A stretch of DNA of 64,000 bases, from assembly GCA_963715675.1 (NCBI GenBank), contig OY970265.1, positions 2,728,001 to 2,792,000 on the forward strand. Direction: 5' to 3'. The notes beneath the pieces were generated by a model, which was not told where the DNA came from, searched no databases, and worked only from the letters and a program-made list of their open reading frames with translations. Below, piece by piece: positions 36,295 through 44,848 of the stretch (position 1 is its first letter; the number at the start of each line of letters is the position of its first letter). A program made the translations under genes and the position numbers. The DNA is from DASVWZ01 sp963715675. Lineage in GTDB: Bacteria > Acidobacteriota > Terriglobia > Terriglobales > Acidobacteriaceae.

Positions 36295-38052
36295 ATGAAA
36301 TATCACCGCCAGTTCCGGGCTGCACTGCTCACGGCGACCCTGCTCACCCAGGCCGCCCTGCTTCTCGCGGCGACCCAGCCGGTCCACGCTCTGCACGCAA
36401 TTGTGGTAAGCCGTCACGAACTGGCTTCCCGCGCCGGAGTGGAAATCATGCGCGCCGGCGGCAATGCCATCGACGCCGCCGTGGCCACCGGATTCGCGCT
36501 GGCCGTCGTACATCCCCAGGCGGGCAATCTTGGCGGAGGCGGCTTCATGCTCATCCGCATGGCCGACGGCAAGACTCGTTTCATCGACTATCGCGAGAAG
36601 GCTCCCGCCGCGGCTTCGGCCAACATGTATCTGAACGCGCAAGGCGACGTCATTCCAGACGCCAGTGTCATAGGCTATCGCGCAATCGCGGTGCCCGGCT
36701 CGGTCGCCGGAATGGTCTATGCCGAAAAGAAATATGGCAAGCTGACTCTGGCTCAAGTCATCGCGCCTGCCATCAAGCTGGCTCGCGACGGCTATCCGCT
36801 GACTTGGTCGGACGCTCGGGATTTCAAAGACAAAGACCTGGCAAGATTTGCCGAGTCGCGCCGCATTTTTCAACGCGGCGGCAATTACTACAAACAGAAT
36901 GAGATTTTCCGCCAACCCGAACTCGCCAGAACCCTCCAGAAAATCTCCGACCACCCCGATGACTTCTACCACGGCGCCATGGCACGCGACCTGGCGGCGG
37001 CCATCCAAAAAGGCGGCGGGCTGGTCACGCCCGAAGACCTCGCCAGTTACGAAGTCAAAGAGCGCGAACCGGTACACGGAACCTATCGCGGATACGACAT
37101 CATCAGCGCCCCGCCGCCCTCGTCCGGCGGAGTCGCCTTGCTCGAAATTCTCAACATCCTGGAAGGCTACGACCTGGCACAGGCCGGCAGTGGTTCCGCC
37201 GACTCAATCCATTTGACCGCGGAAGCATTTCGGCGGGCCTTTTTTGATCGCGCCGAATTCCTGGGCGATCCGGATTTTTCCAAAATCCCCGTCGCCCAAC
37301 TCATCGACAAAAGATACGGCGCAGCGTGGCGCGAGTCCATTGATCCCGCCCATGCCAGCCTCAGCAAAGACCTCAAGCGGCCTGCAATCTTCCACGAACT
37401 CGAGCAATACGCCGCCGCCCATCCTCAGCCGCTGGCAATCCGCGAGCCGCAGCATACCACCCACTATTCGGTCGTAGATGCCGACGGCAACGCCGTCTCC
37501 GTGACCACCACGCTGAACGACAGCTTCGGATCGCGGGTCACCGCCGAAGGTCTGGGCTTTCTGCTCAACGATGAAATGGACGATTTCGCCGCCAAGCAAG
37601 GTGTGCCGAATCTCTATGGACTGATCCAGGGACCCGCGAATGCGATCGGGCCGGCCAAACGGCCGCTTTCCGCCATGACCCCAACCATAGTCCTGAAAGA
37701 CGGCAAACTGTTTCTGGTGTTGGGTTCGCCCGGCGGTCCAACCATCATTACCACCGTGGCCAATATACTATTGAGTGTGCTGGACTATGGAATGAACATC
37801 CAGGAGGCGGTCAACGCGCCCCGCTTCCACCAGCAGTGGCTGCCGGATGTGGTAAACGTGGAACAGTGGCTTTCCCCGGACACCGTGAAGGCGCTACAGA
37901 ACATGGGCTATCAAATCAAGTTCGGCAGGGGTTCCGGCGATGACTGGGAACCCTATTGGGGCGACGCCGAGTGCATTGCCATCGATCTCAAAACCGGCGA
38001 ACGCCTGGGCGCCAGCGATACCCGCAATGATGGAAAGGCAGTTGGTTACTGA
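36295..38052 (+). CDS. ggt: Gamma-glutamyltransferase
   Basis: A 585-residue secreted Ntn-hydrolase proenzyme that transfers or hydrolyses gamma-glutamyl groups, for example from glutathione. The signal peptide (AALLTATLLTQAALLLAAT) is followed by the large-subunit motifs 'GGNAIDAAVATGFALAVV' and 'GNLGGGGFMLI'. The self-cleavage site comes before Thr388 in 'HTTHYSVVDADGNAVSVT', followed by 'DSFGSRVTAEGLGFLLNDEM' and the oxyanion-region 'PLSAMTPTIV' and 'GSPGGPTIITTV'. All known key residues are present. The next gene overlaps its stop (TGATG). Confidence 0.95.
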   Translation: MKYHRQFRAALLTATLLTQAALLLAATQPVHALHAIVVSRHELASRAGVEIMRAGGNAIDAAVATGFALAVVHPQAGNLGGGGFMLIRMADGKTRFIDYREKAPAAASANMYLNAQGDVIPDASVIGYRAIAVPGSVAGMVYAEKKYGKLTLAQVIAPAIKLARDGYPLTWSDARDFKDKDLARFAESRRIFQRGGNYYKQNEIFRQPELARTLQKISDHPDDFYHGAMARDLAAAIQKGGGLVTPEDLASYEVKEREPVHGTYRGYDIISAPPPSSGGVALLEILNILEGYDLAQAGSGSADSIHLTAEAFRRAFFDRAEFLGDPDFSKIPVAQLIDKRYGAAWRESIDPAHASLSKDLKRPAIFHELEQYAAAHPQPLAIREPQHTTHYSVVDADGNAVSVTTTLNDSFGSRVTAEGLGFLLNDEMDDFAAKQGVPNLYGLIQGPANAIGPAKRPLSAMTPTIVLKDGKLFLVLGSPGGPTIITTVANILLSVLDYGMNIQEAVNAPRFHQQWLPDVVNVEQWLSPDTVKALQNMGYQIKFGRGSGDDWEPYWGDAECIAIDLKTGERLGASDTRNDGKAVGY

Positions 38053-38873
38053 TGCTGAATGCAATCTCTACCTACGTCTATGTCAAGGAGCGGCTGCATC
38101 CGGGCCTGCTGGAGGGTCTGGTTCGCGGCGGCGCGCAATCCATCGAGATTTTCGCCGCGCGGCAGCACATTGATTACGCCAACCGCAAGCAGCACGTGCG
38201 CGAAATTGCCGACTGGTTCCGCGGCAGCGGTGTCCAGCTCAACTCCGTCCACGCTCCCCTCTACGCCGACTACGAGTGGGGCCGCACCGGTGCCCCGCCC
38301 GTGAACGTGACTTCCACCGACCGTGCCAGCCGCGTCGAGGCCATGGATGAAATCAAGCGCGCCCTGGAAATTGCCGAACAGATTCCATTCCGTTTTCTGA
38401 TCCAACACCTGGGAAAGTCCGAGGAATCCTTCGCGGAGGCCAAGTTTGAAGCTGCCATGACCTCGGTCGAACATCTGCGCGCATTTGCCAAGCCGCTCGG
38501 CGTTTCCATCCTCCTGGAGAATATTCCCAATGAGTTGAGCACGCCCGAGCGGCTGGTGGAGTTCATCCACACCACCCGCATGGAGGATGTCGGCGTGTGT
38601 TTCGATTTCGGTCACGCCCACCTGATGGGCGGCGTGTCGCAGGCCTTTGAGACCGTGAAACAACACATTCGCTCGACCCATGTGCACGACAATTTAAAAG
38701 ATCGCGATTCGCACCTGTGGCCGGGAGCGGGAACCATCGATTGGAAGCAGGCGATGGAATTGCTGCGCTCCGCCCCCCACTCTCCGCCGCTGATGCTCGA
38801 AATTGAGGAAGATGCAAAGATCAATCCCGTCGACAAGATGGGGGCAACGTTCGAAAAGCTCGAAGCAGCATAG
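38052..38873 (+). CDS. Sugar phosphate isomerase/epimerase-like TIM-barrel protein
   Basis: A 273-residue xylose-isomerase-like (AP_endonuc_2) barrel. It contains 'SIEIFAARQHIDY', 'LNSVHAPLY', 'RFLIQHLGKSEES', 'VSILLENIPNE', 'VGVCFDFGHAHLMGG' and 'STHVHDNLKDRDSHLWPGAG'. His, Glu, Asp and His metal ligands are in the expected places. The substrate is not predictable. The ATG overlaps the ggt stop by one base, implying translational coupling, but a functional link is unclear. Confidence 0.85.
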   Translation: MLNAISTYVYVKERLHPGLLEGLVRGGAQSIEIFAARQHIDYANRKQHVREIADWFRGSGVQLNSVHAPLYADYEWGRTGAPPVNVTSTDRASRVEAMDEIKRALEIAEQIPFRFLIQHLGKSEESFAEAKFEAAMTSVEHLRAFAKPLGVSILLENIPNELSTPERLVEFIHTTRMEDVGVCFDFGHAHLMGGVSQAFETVKQHIRSTHVHDNLKDRDSHLWPGAGTIDWKQAMELLRSAPHSPPLMLEIEEDAKINPVDKMGATFEKLEAA

Positions 38874-38875
38874 GA

Positions 38876-38985
38876 ATTTGGTAATTGGGTAATTTTGTAA
38901 TTGAGTAATTTGAGACCACCGCTCCAGGGGTTTTCAATTACCAAATTACCCGATTACCCAATTACCCAATTACCAAAGTCTTGGG
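38876..38985. repeat. Inverted octamer-repeat array before asnS
   Basis: Four 8-base units of GGTAATTN type (GGTAATTG, GGTAATTT, TGTAATTG, AGTAATTT) face five units of the reverse type (CAATTACC and variants), with about 25 bases between. The array can form a long AT-rich hairpin. A related, more decayed array is at 52817-52916. Confidence 0.8.
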
Positions 38986-39005
38986 AAATACCAAGTCGAG
39001 AAATC

Positions 39006-40328
39006 ATGTCTCCCATTACCACCATCGTCGAAGTCGGCAAGCACGAGGGCCAGACCGTCACCATCCGCGGCTGGCTCTACAATCTGCGTGAAAGCGGCAA
39101 GCTCCTCTTCCCACAATTTCGCGACGGCTCCGGCATCATCCAGGGAGTTGTGCCGAAAAACGCGGTCGCGCCCGAGGTCTTCGACGCCATCAAGGCGCTC
39201 ACTCAGGAGTCCAGCGTGATCGTCGAAGGTAAAGTCCGCGCCGATAAGCGCGCCCCCGGCGGCTACGAGCTTGACGTTTCCGGCGTGCAGGTCGTCCAGC
39301 GCGTCTCCGAGTCAGACCCGTACCCCATCACTCCCAAGGAGCATGGCACCGATTTCCTGATGGAGCATCGCCATCTCTGGGTGCGTTCGCAGCGCCAGGC
39401 CTCCATCCTGCGAGTCCGCGCCGAGATCATCAAAGCGGCCCGCGATTTCTTCGATGACCGCGGATTCATCCTGACCGATCCGCCCATCATCACCCCGGCG
39501 GCCTGCGAAGGCACCACCACCCTGTTTCCGGTCGACTATTTTGACGAAGAGGCTTTCCTTACGCAGTCGGGGCAACTCTACGTCGAAGCCACCGCCATGG
39601 CACTGGGCAAGGTGTATTCTTTCGGGCCGACATTCCGGGCGGAAAAATCGAAAACTCGCCGTCACCTCACCGAGTTCTGGATGGTCGAGCCCGAAGTCGC
39701 CTTCGGACAGCTCGACGACATCATGGAATTGGCCGAAGAGATGATCAGTTTCCTGGTGAAACGCTGCCTGGAAAAACGCCGCCCCGACCTGCAAACCATC
39801 GGACGCGATCTCTCAAAGCTGGAAAAGATTGCCGCGCCCTTTCCCCGCATCAGTTACGACGAAGCCGTCAAAATGTTGCAGGAAGCCCACGCCAAAGGCG
39901 CCCTCGAACACAATTTCGAATGGGGAGGCGATCTCGGCTCGCCCGACGAAACCTACATCTCGTCGCGATTCGACAAGCCGGTCATGGTCCACCGTTATCC
40001 CGCCAAGGTGAAGGCCTTCTACATGGAACCTGATCCGCAGCGGCCGGATCTGGCTCTGTGTGTCGACGTGCTGGCGCCCGAGGGCTATGGCGAAATCATC
40101 GGCGGTTCGCAGCGTACCGCATCGCACGACTTGCTGTTGAAGCGCATCCATGAGCACAATTTGCCCGAAGAAGCCTTCAAGTGGTATCTGGATTTGCGAA
40201 AGTACGGCAGCGTGCCGCATGCCGGCTTCGGTATGGGCATCGAGCGCGCCGTAGCCTGGATCTGCGGCCTGGAGCACGTAAGGGAGACAATCCCGTTCCC
40301 CAGGATGTTGTATCGTTTATACCCGTAA
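39006..40328 (+). CDS. asnS: Asparagine--tRNA ligase
   Basis: A 440-residue class IIb aminoacyl-tRNA synthetase. It has an N-terminal OB-fold anticodon domain ('VTIRGWLYNLRESGKLLFPQ'), motif 2 'FRAEKSKTRRHLTEFWMVEP' and motif 3 'GFGMGIERAVAWICG'. The absence of AspRS-specific insertions and the 'RHLTEFWMVEPE' sequence support AsnS. The start at 39006 excludes 35 codons that would translate the octamer array ('ITKLPDYPITQLPK'). It charges tRNA-Asn directly, so the organism need not rely on transamidation for Asn. Confidence 0.95.
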   Translation: MSPITTIVEVGKHEGQTVTIRGWLYNLRESGKLLFPQFRDGSGIIQGVVPKNAVAPEVFDAIKALTQESSVIVEGKVRADKRAPGGYELDVSGVQVVQRVSESDPYPITPKEHGTDFLMEHRHLWVRSQRQASILRVRAEIIKAARDFFDDRGFILTDPPIITPAACEGTTTLFPVDYFDEEAFLTQSGQLYVEATAMALGKVYSFGPTFRAEKSKTRRHLTEFWMVEPEVAFGQLDDIMELAEEMISFLVKRCLEKRRPDLQTIGRDLSKLEKIAAPFPRISYDEAVKMLQEAHAKGALEHNFEWGGDLGSPDETYISSRFDKPVMVHRYPAKVKAFYMEPDPQRPDLALCVDVLAPEGYGEIIGGSQRTASHDLLLKRIHEHNLPEEAFKWYLDLRKYGSVPHAGFGMGIERAVAWICGLEHVRETIPFPRMLYRLYP

Positions 40329-40335
40329 AATGCTC

Positions 40336-40431
40336 ACCGCCGAGTACGCAGAGTGCGCCGAGCAAAATGAATGACAAAGGCAAACTCGATCTGAAATTTC
40401 CTGACTCTGCGTTCTCCGCGACCTCGGCGGT
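40336..40431. mobile_element. Miniature derivative 1 of the GxxExxY element
   Basis: An inverted REP of three 9-mers (40336-40362) and a direct REP (40405-40431) flank a short segment. That segment starts at an ATG (40367) and copies the first nine codons of the GxxExxY gene (MNDKGKLDL), then joins directly to the sequence of its last codons (FPDSAFSATSAVND). The gene's middle, about 115 codons, is missing. This is the structure of an internally deleted, MITE-like copy. It begins eight bases after the asnS stop. Confidence 0.7.
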
Positions 40432-40443
40432 AAATGACTTTCG

Positions 40444-40449
40444 TATAAT
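40444..40449 (+). promoter_or_regulatory. Possible -10 of the GxxExxY gene
   Basis: TATAAT at 40444-40449 lies about 40 bases before the gene's ATG and just left of the inverted REP. A matching -35 was not found, so the call is weak. Confidence 0.3.
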
Positions 40450-40454
40450 TTTCC

Positions 40455-40909
40455 CCCGCCGAGCACCCTGAGGGACAAGGGACAGCGAGTATGAATGAAA
40501 AAGGCAAACTCGATTTGATCACTCGACGCATTATTGGCGCTGCGATCGAGGTACATAAGCATCTTGGGCCGGGGCTTTTGGAGTCGGCCTATGAGGTCTG
40601 TCTCGCGTATGAGCTACGACAGCTTGGCTTTAAAGTTGACCAGCAAGTCCCTCTGCCAGTCCTCTATAAGCATGTAAAACTCGATTGCGGATACCGCTTG
40701 GATTTGCTGGTCGAGGATTTGGTCATCGTCGAGGTGAAAGCCGTGGAGCATCTGGCTCCGATTCATGATGCTCAATTGCTTTCGTATCTGACGCTGTCAG
40801 GCAGGCACGTCGGGCTGTTGCTCAATTTTCATGTGCAGATAATGAAAAACGGTCTCAAAAGGATTGTGAATGAATTCCCTGACTCGGCGCTCTCGGCGAG
40901 CTCGGCGGT
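40455..40909 (+). mobile_element. Full-length REP-flanked unit carrying the GxxExxY gene
   Basis: A degenerate inverted REP (CCCGCCGAG CACCCTGAG, 40455-40472) lies upstream. A perfect direct REP of three 9-mers (CTCGGCGCT, CTCGGCGAG, CTCGGCGGT; 40883-40909) lies inside the gene's 3' end. The unit thus has inverted terminal repeats enclosing the whole coding region, like a REPIN with cargo. Boundaries are approximate, and target-site duplications were not identified. Confidence 0.55.
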
Positions 40910-40922
40910 GAATGGATTTTGA
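40491..40922 (+). CDS. GxxExxY protein (PD-(D/E)XK nuclease superfamily, PDDEXK_3)
   Basis: A 143-residue protein. 'GAAIEVHKHLGPGLLESAYE' contains the family-naming GxxExxY motif (G-LLE-SAY), and 'YRLDLLVEDLVIVEVKAVE' holds the D...ExK nuclease core. 'HDAQLLSYL' and 'GLLLNFHV' complete the family pattern. Biochemical function is not established for the family, and nuclease activity is inferred from the fold. The last 15 residues (FPDSALSASSAVNGF) are encoded by the 3' REP and lie beyond the conserved domain. It sits between asnS and arginase with miniature copies on both sides. Confidence 0.9.
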   Translation: MNEKGKLDLITRRIIGAAIEVHKHLGPGLLESAYEVCLAYELRQLGFKVDQQVPLPVLYKHVKLDCGYRLDLLVEDLVIVEVKAVEHLAPIHDAQLLSYLTLSGRHVGLLLNFHVQIMKNGLKRIVNEFPDSALSASSAVNGF

Positions 40923-40962
40923 GAAGTCCGCCAGGGCCACCGGGAATGGAAGAACCAAACAT

Positions 40963-41009
40963 ACTCGATTTGAATTGCTGAACTCGGCGTTCTCGGCGCA
41001 CTCGGCGGT
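40963..41009. mobile_element. Miniature derivative 2 of the GxxExxY element
   Basis: The word ACTCGATTTGA (codons 7-9 of the gene) is fused to AATTGCTGA and a direct REP (CTCGGCGTT, CTCGGCGCA, CTCGGCGGT; 40983-41009). The left arm upstream (around 40927) is degenerate. It is read as a second, older deletion copy just before the arginase start. Confidence 0.5.
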
Positions 41010-41029
41010 AGATGATTGAGAAACTGACT

Positions 41030-41971
41030 ATGACGCCCAACAGATCTCACTCCAGCATCATTCCACGCAAGATTCGCGTGATCGGTGTTCCTCTCGACCT
41101 TGGGCAGTCGCGCCGCGGCGTCGACATGGGCCCTTCCGCCGTTCGCGTAGCCGGCCTCGAGGCGCGACTCGAAGCCCTCGGCCACATTGTCGAGGACGGC
41201 GGCAACATCGCCGTGGCCATCCCCGAACAGAAAAAAGAAGGCAATCCCAGCGCCAAATATTTGAAAGAGATTACCGCCACCTGCACCAAGCAAGCCGAGC
41301 TCGTGGCGAAAGCCCTCGAAGCCGGCCAGGTGCCCATCGTTTTAGGCGGCGATCATTCCATCGCCGTGGGAACGGTCACCGGCGTCGCCGAATTTTACCG
41401 GAAAAAAGACCAGAAAATCGGGCTCATCTGGATCGACGCGCACAGCGACATCAACACACCCGAGACTTCCCCCAGCGGCAACGTGCACGGCATGCCGCTC
41501 GCCGCGATCATGGGCCTGGGTCCCGCCGAACTGGGCAACATCTACAATTTTTCTCCCAAGGTGGATCCTGAAAACTGCGTGCTCGTCGGCATTCGCGACG
41601 TCGATTCCCACGAAAAAGAAAACATCCGCAAAGCCGGCGTGGAAGTCTTCACCATGCGCGACATCGATGAGCGCGGCATGCGCACCGTCATGGAAGAAGC
41701 CTTGCGCATGGCCGGCCGCGGAACCGCCGGATATCACGTCTCGCTCGACATGGACTGGATCGATCCCGAAGACGCGCCCGGCGTCGGCACACCCGTCTGG
41801 GGTGGTGCAACCTATCGCGAAGCTCACCTGGCAATGGAGATCATCGCCGACCACGGCCGCATGTTAAGCTTCGAAATCGTCGAAGTGAATCCGGTAATCG
41901 ACGAGCGCAACCAGACTGCCGATCTGGCGGTAGAGTTGTCGCTCTCCGCCTTCGGCAAAAAAATTCTGTAA
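41030..41971 (+). CDS. rocF: Arginase (ureohydrolase family)
   Basis: About 313 residues. The Mn2+-binding motifs are intact: 'VLGGDHSIAVGT', 'WIDAHSDINTPETSPSGNVH' and 'SLDMDWIDPEDAPGVGTPV', with the C-terminal 'FEIVEVNPVIDERNQTADL'. 'SGNVHGMPLA' is arginase-like rather than agmatinase-like. It hydrolyses arginine to ornithine and urea. The ATG at 41030 is chosen; an earlier in-frame ATG at 41012 lies in the REP tail of the miniature element. No urease or ornithine genes are adjacent. Confidence 0.92.
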   Translation: MTPNRSHSSIIPRKIRVIGVPLDLGQSRRGVDMGPSAVRVAGLEARLEALGHIVEDGGNIAVAIPEQKKEGNPSAKYLKEITATCTKQAELVAKALEAGQVPIVLGGDHSIAVGTVTGVAEFYRKKDQKIGLIWIDAHSDINTPETSPSGNVHGMPLAAIMGLGPAELGNIYNFSPKVDPENCVLVGIRDVDSHEKENIRKAGVEVFTMRDIDERGMRTVMEEALRMAGRGTAGYHVSLDMDWIDPEDAPGVGTPVWGGATYREAHLAMEIIADHGRMLSFEIVEVNPVIDERNQTADLAVELSLSAFGKKIL

Positions 41972-42420
41972 ACCGATTCCCCCGTCGCGCCAATGCCTCC
42001 GCTGTGGCCCTGCAGGGGACAAGCTCCGCTCGTCGGGGCTTTCTGCCCGAGCCGCATCAGCCCCGTAGGAAAAATGCCCGTCTGCCCCCGTTGGCGCGCA
42101 ATTTAACACTGTCATCCTGAGCGAAGCTATCGTTCGCAACGCGAACGACAGCGCAGTCGAAGGACCCCCAACATGAGGGGGCTGAGGTGAGCCCGGAGAG
42201 GCGTTCTCACGATGCGGTCGGGGCGCCCTCCCGGTGCTTGCGATGAAGAGACGTCAGAACAGTCCCCACGGTCGGCGTAGTTCGGCCGTCGTCAGGATGA
42301 AAACCCCCGCCCCGTCCCTCCAGAAACCGGAGGGACAAGGGCAGGGCACCCTCGGGAGTAAAATCAGAGAGAAAGGCCGGGCCAGCCCCCGGCACTTTGC
42401 ACCGTAAGGAGTTAACTCCC
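41972..42420. other. Gene-free interval with dispersed repeat
   Basis: It contains TGTCATCCTGAGCGAAGC at 42111, followed by an internal palindrome CGTTCGCAACGCGAACG (around 42132-42148) and GCAGTCGAAGGACCCC. This is related to the repeat at 24013-24110. A Shine-Dalgarno TAAGGAG near 42405 belongs to the next gene. Confidence 0.55.
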
Positions 42421-43653
42421 ATGTCGGCCAGATCTTCGGAACACTTGGCTCGGCTTGTCCTACTGGCAGCCCTGATTTTGGCAGCCCATGCCGCCGCCTC
42501 GGGCGTCTCAAAAGAGAAGCTCCTTCACAGCTTCACGGGCGACGGCGAGGGTGGTGCATTGGCCGCGCCAACCCTCGACGGCGCGGCACACCTTTATGGC
42601 ACTGCGGGCTCCGTGTTCGAGATGACAAAGGGCAGGCGCCGCTGGTCCGAGAAGACGATCTTCAAATTCGATGTTCGCGGTGGCAGCGACCCCGCCGCGC
42701 CGCTGATTATCGACCAAGCCGGGAACCTCTATGGCACCACCGTGGGAGGGGGCAGCCAGGATGAGGGCGTAGTCTTCGAGCTGACCCCGGGATCCGACGG
42801 GTGGACAGAAAGCGTGCTTTACAATTTTTGCTCGCAGGGGCTCTATTGCACCGACGGCGAGCGCCCTTTTGCCGGCGTTGTAATGGACGCCGCAGGCAAC
42901 CTTTATGGCGCCACCGTCTATGGGGGCCCCTATAATGGCGGGGTGGTTTTTGAACTCACGCCAAACTCGGGCGGTTGGGCATACAGCCTTGTTCACAGCT
43001 TCTGCTCCAAGCCCGACTGTGAAGATGGCGGCCAGCCCTACGTCACACCGGTCCTTGATGGGTCCGGCAACATGTATGGGACGGCACTGGCGTCAGGGCC
43101 GCCCCCGCTTTGCTCTAAGGGCTGCTATATTGTGTACGAGATCTCCCCGTCCTCGGGCGGCGGCTGGAACGAGCGCGTGCTGCACCGGTTCACCGGAGCC
43201 AACGGGTCGACTCTCGACGGGGTCGTCTTCGACCGTTCCGGCAATCTCTATGGCACGACCACTTATGGCGGCAAGAACGGCCATGGCAGGGTGTTCGAAC
43301 TGTCGCCCTCGGCAAAGGGTTCCTGGAAGGCGACGGTGCTGTACAGCTTCCCGAAAGTCGCGGACGGCGGCTACCCCCAGGATACGCTGGCCATCGACAA
43401 GCGCGGGAACCTCTATGGCAACGCTGGCGGCGGCAACTCCTGCGGCGGAGGCGAAGGCTGCGGGGTAGCTTATAAACTTTCCCCGCAACCGCACGACAAG
43501 TGGAAGTACAGTGTGGTTTACAAGTTCAACGGCCCTGACGGACAGTGGCCCCAGGGCGGCTTGGTCCTCGACAAAGAGCAAAAACACCTATACGGCGCGA
43601 CCGAATACGGCGGCGCCTACGGCTACGGCGTCGTCTTCGAACTCACCCCGTAG
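42421..43653 (+). CDS. Secreted GloVer-repeat protein (paralogue G)
   Basis: A 410-residue protein with a signal peptide (LARLVLLAALILAAHAAASG) and seven repeats from AHLYGTAGS to KHLYGATEYGG. The first blade is shorter than in the others. 'YGYGVVFELTP' closes the protein. Its linkers (GxWTESVLYNFCSQG) resemble paralogues A and D. The Shine-Dalgarno TAAGGAG precedes the ATG at 42421. The function is unknown. Confidence 0.85.
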   Translation: MSARSSEHLARLVLLAALILAAHAAASGVSKEKLLHSFTGDGEGGALAAPTLDGAAHLYGTAGSVFEMTKGRRRWSEKTIFKFDVRGGSDPAAPLIIDQAGNLYGTTVGGGSQDEGVVFELTPGSDGWTESVLYNFCSQGLYCTDGERPFAGVVMDAAGNLYGATVYGGPYNGGVVFELTPNSGGWAYSLVHSFCSKPDCEDGGQPYVTPVLDGSGNMYGTALASGPPPLCSKGCYIVYEISPSSGGGWNERVLHRFTGANGSTLDGVVFDRSGNLYGTTTYGGKNGHGRVFELSPSAKGSWKATVLYSFPKVADGGYPQDTLAIDKRGNLYGNAGGGNSCGGGEGCGVAYKLSPQPHDKWKYSVVYKFNGPDGQWPQGGLVLDKEQKHLYGATEYGGAYGYGVVFELTP

Positions 43654-43679
43654 CTGCGCTGGCTAGTGATTCCCATCCT

Positions 43680-44714
43680 CTACTGCGTCACCGTTTTCAC
43701 CGCATCCCCAACCTTGAAACCGTTACCCGAGACTGCGCTGCATACCGAAGACACGTCATCCACATCGGTGACCCGGACCACCCCCACGGGAGTGCTCAAC
43801 CGGCGCAGCACCTGCCCCGTCGCAGGATCCTTGATTTCCTTGGTCACGCGCTCCACGTTGAGCGTGTCTCCGACCTTTACTCCATTCTTGGCTCCCACGT
43901 TCAGAACGATCTGCCCGCTGTCCACCGCCGCAACCAGACCGGACACCACAATGACCCGCGCCTGCAGTTTGTCCTTATCGGCGATCACCTCGACACTCAT
44001 GGCCTCCACTGCCTTCCTCACCGCTTCGCCAATAATCGTGTTCTGGAAATCGCTGCTGCCGAAATCGACGTTGCCGCCGCCCCAACCGTGCCAGTTGCCC
44101 CCGCCCCCGAGCAGTGACGTGCTGTCGCGCTCCGACTCGCCCTTGCCTTCCGCCACCCCCAGAATCTCCGCCGTGTCGATGTCCACGATGCGTGCGTTCA
44201 GGGCCACGATGGCCTTGGATTTCTTGCGGCCCACGCCGCCGATGCCGAATCCACCCCAACCACCCCCGCCGCCGCCAATGTTCGTATTCTTGGTGTCGTT
44301 CCCGAATTGCGTGATACTGCCCACCAGCATGGCATCCACTCCCAAAATCTTGCCGATCTTGGCGGCCGAGTTCGGATTCGCCCGGTCGCTGTTGGAAAAG
44401 TTCTGCTCCGCCAGAATCTTGTCCAAAGCTTTCCGCTCAATAATGGAGTAACTGCCGTCCTTCACCAGGTAATTCACCAGCAGATCCGAGATGCCCTTGC
44501 CCACATCCACATTCGTGCCAAAAAGAGCGGAAGTGCCGCTTTGCACCGTTGCGTAGTCAAAATCCATGATGCAGATTCGCTTCTTGCGCCCAGTCGCCGC
44601 AGGCGCCTGCGCTCCAGGCGTAGCTTGTGCCGGACGAGGCGCGGCCATCGCAGCCGTCTCCAGCAGGCAAAACAATACTAACAACCCCACCAGGCATGAC
44701 TTGTGCTTTTTCAT
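43680..44714 (-). CDS. CsgG/HfaB-family outer-membrane lipoprotein-like protein
   Basis: About 344 residues with a signal peptide ending ETAAMAAP, then 'RKKRICIMDFDYATVQ', 'DVGKGISDLLVNYLVKDGSY' and 'SIIERKALDKILAEQNFS', the CsgG fold start. 'NPNSAAKIGKILGVDAMLVG' is also typical. Two Gly/Trp-rich loops (GGGGGGWGGFGIGGVG and GGGGNWHGWGGGN) interrupt the domain, and a C-terminal beta domain (residues about 245-340) follows. There is no lipobox Cys at the cleavage site, unlike curli CsgG. No csgA/B/E/F is nearby, so a curli role is not supported; it may be a LpoB/HfaB-like secretin-type pore. Confidence 0.8.
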   Translation of the reverse strand: MKKHKSCLVGLLVLFCLLETAAMAAPRPAQATPGAQAPAATGRKKRICIMDFDYATVQSGTSALFGTNVDVGKGISDLLVNYLVKDGSYSIIERKALDKILAEQNFSNSDRANPNSAAKIGKILGVDAMLVGSITQFGNDTKNTNIGGGGGGWGGFGIGGVGRKKSKAIVALNARIVDIDTAEILGVAEGKGESERDSTSLLGGGGNWHGWGGGNVDFGSSDFQNTIIGEAVRKAVEAMSVEVIADKDKLQARVIVVSGLVAAVDSGQIVLNVGAKNGVKVGDTLNVERVTKEIKDPATGQVLRRLSTPVGVVRVTDVDDVSSVCSAVSGNGFKVGDAVKTVTQ

Positions 44715-44848
44715 GTCGACCCCTTTTCGACCAGAAGGATACGTGATCCCGCCACATTTTGCCAGAGGTTTAGCTCGGGGTGCAATGGTTGTCACCTCGA
44801 AACTTCCCGATCTGTGCAAGAATGGTCGGCGGAACGGACACCGGAAAA

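Noticed and set aside
38901..39005. Upstream start of asnS giving a 35-residue extension
   Set aside because: The extension translates the octamer array and has no similarity to AsnS N-termini.
43680..44714. Curli secretion operon
   Set aside because: Only the CsgG-like gene is present; no CsgA/B repeats or CsgE/F were found nearby.
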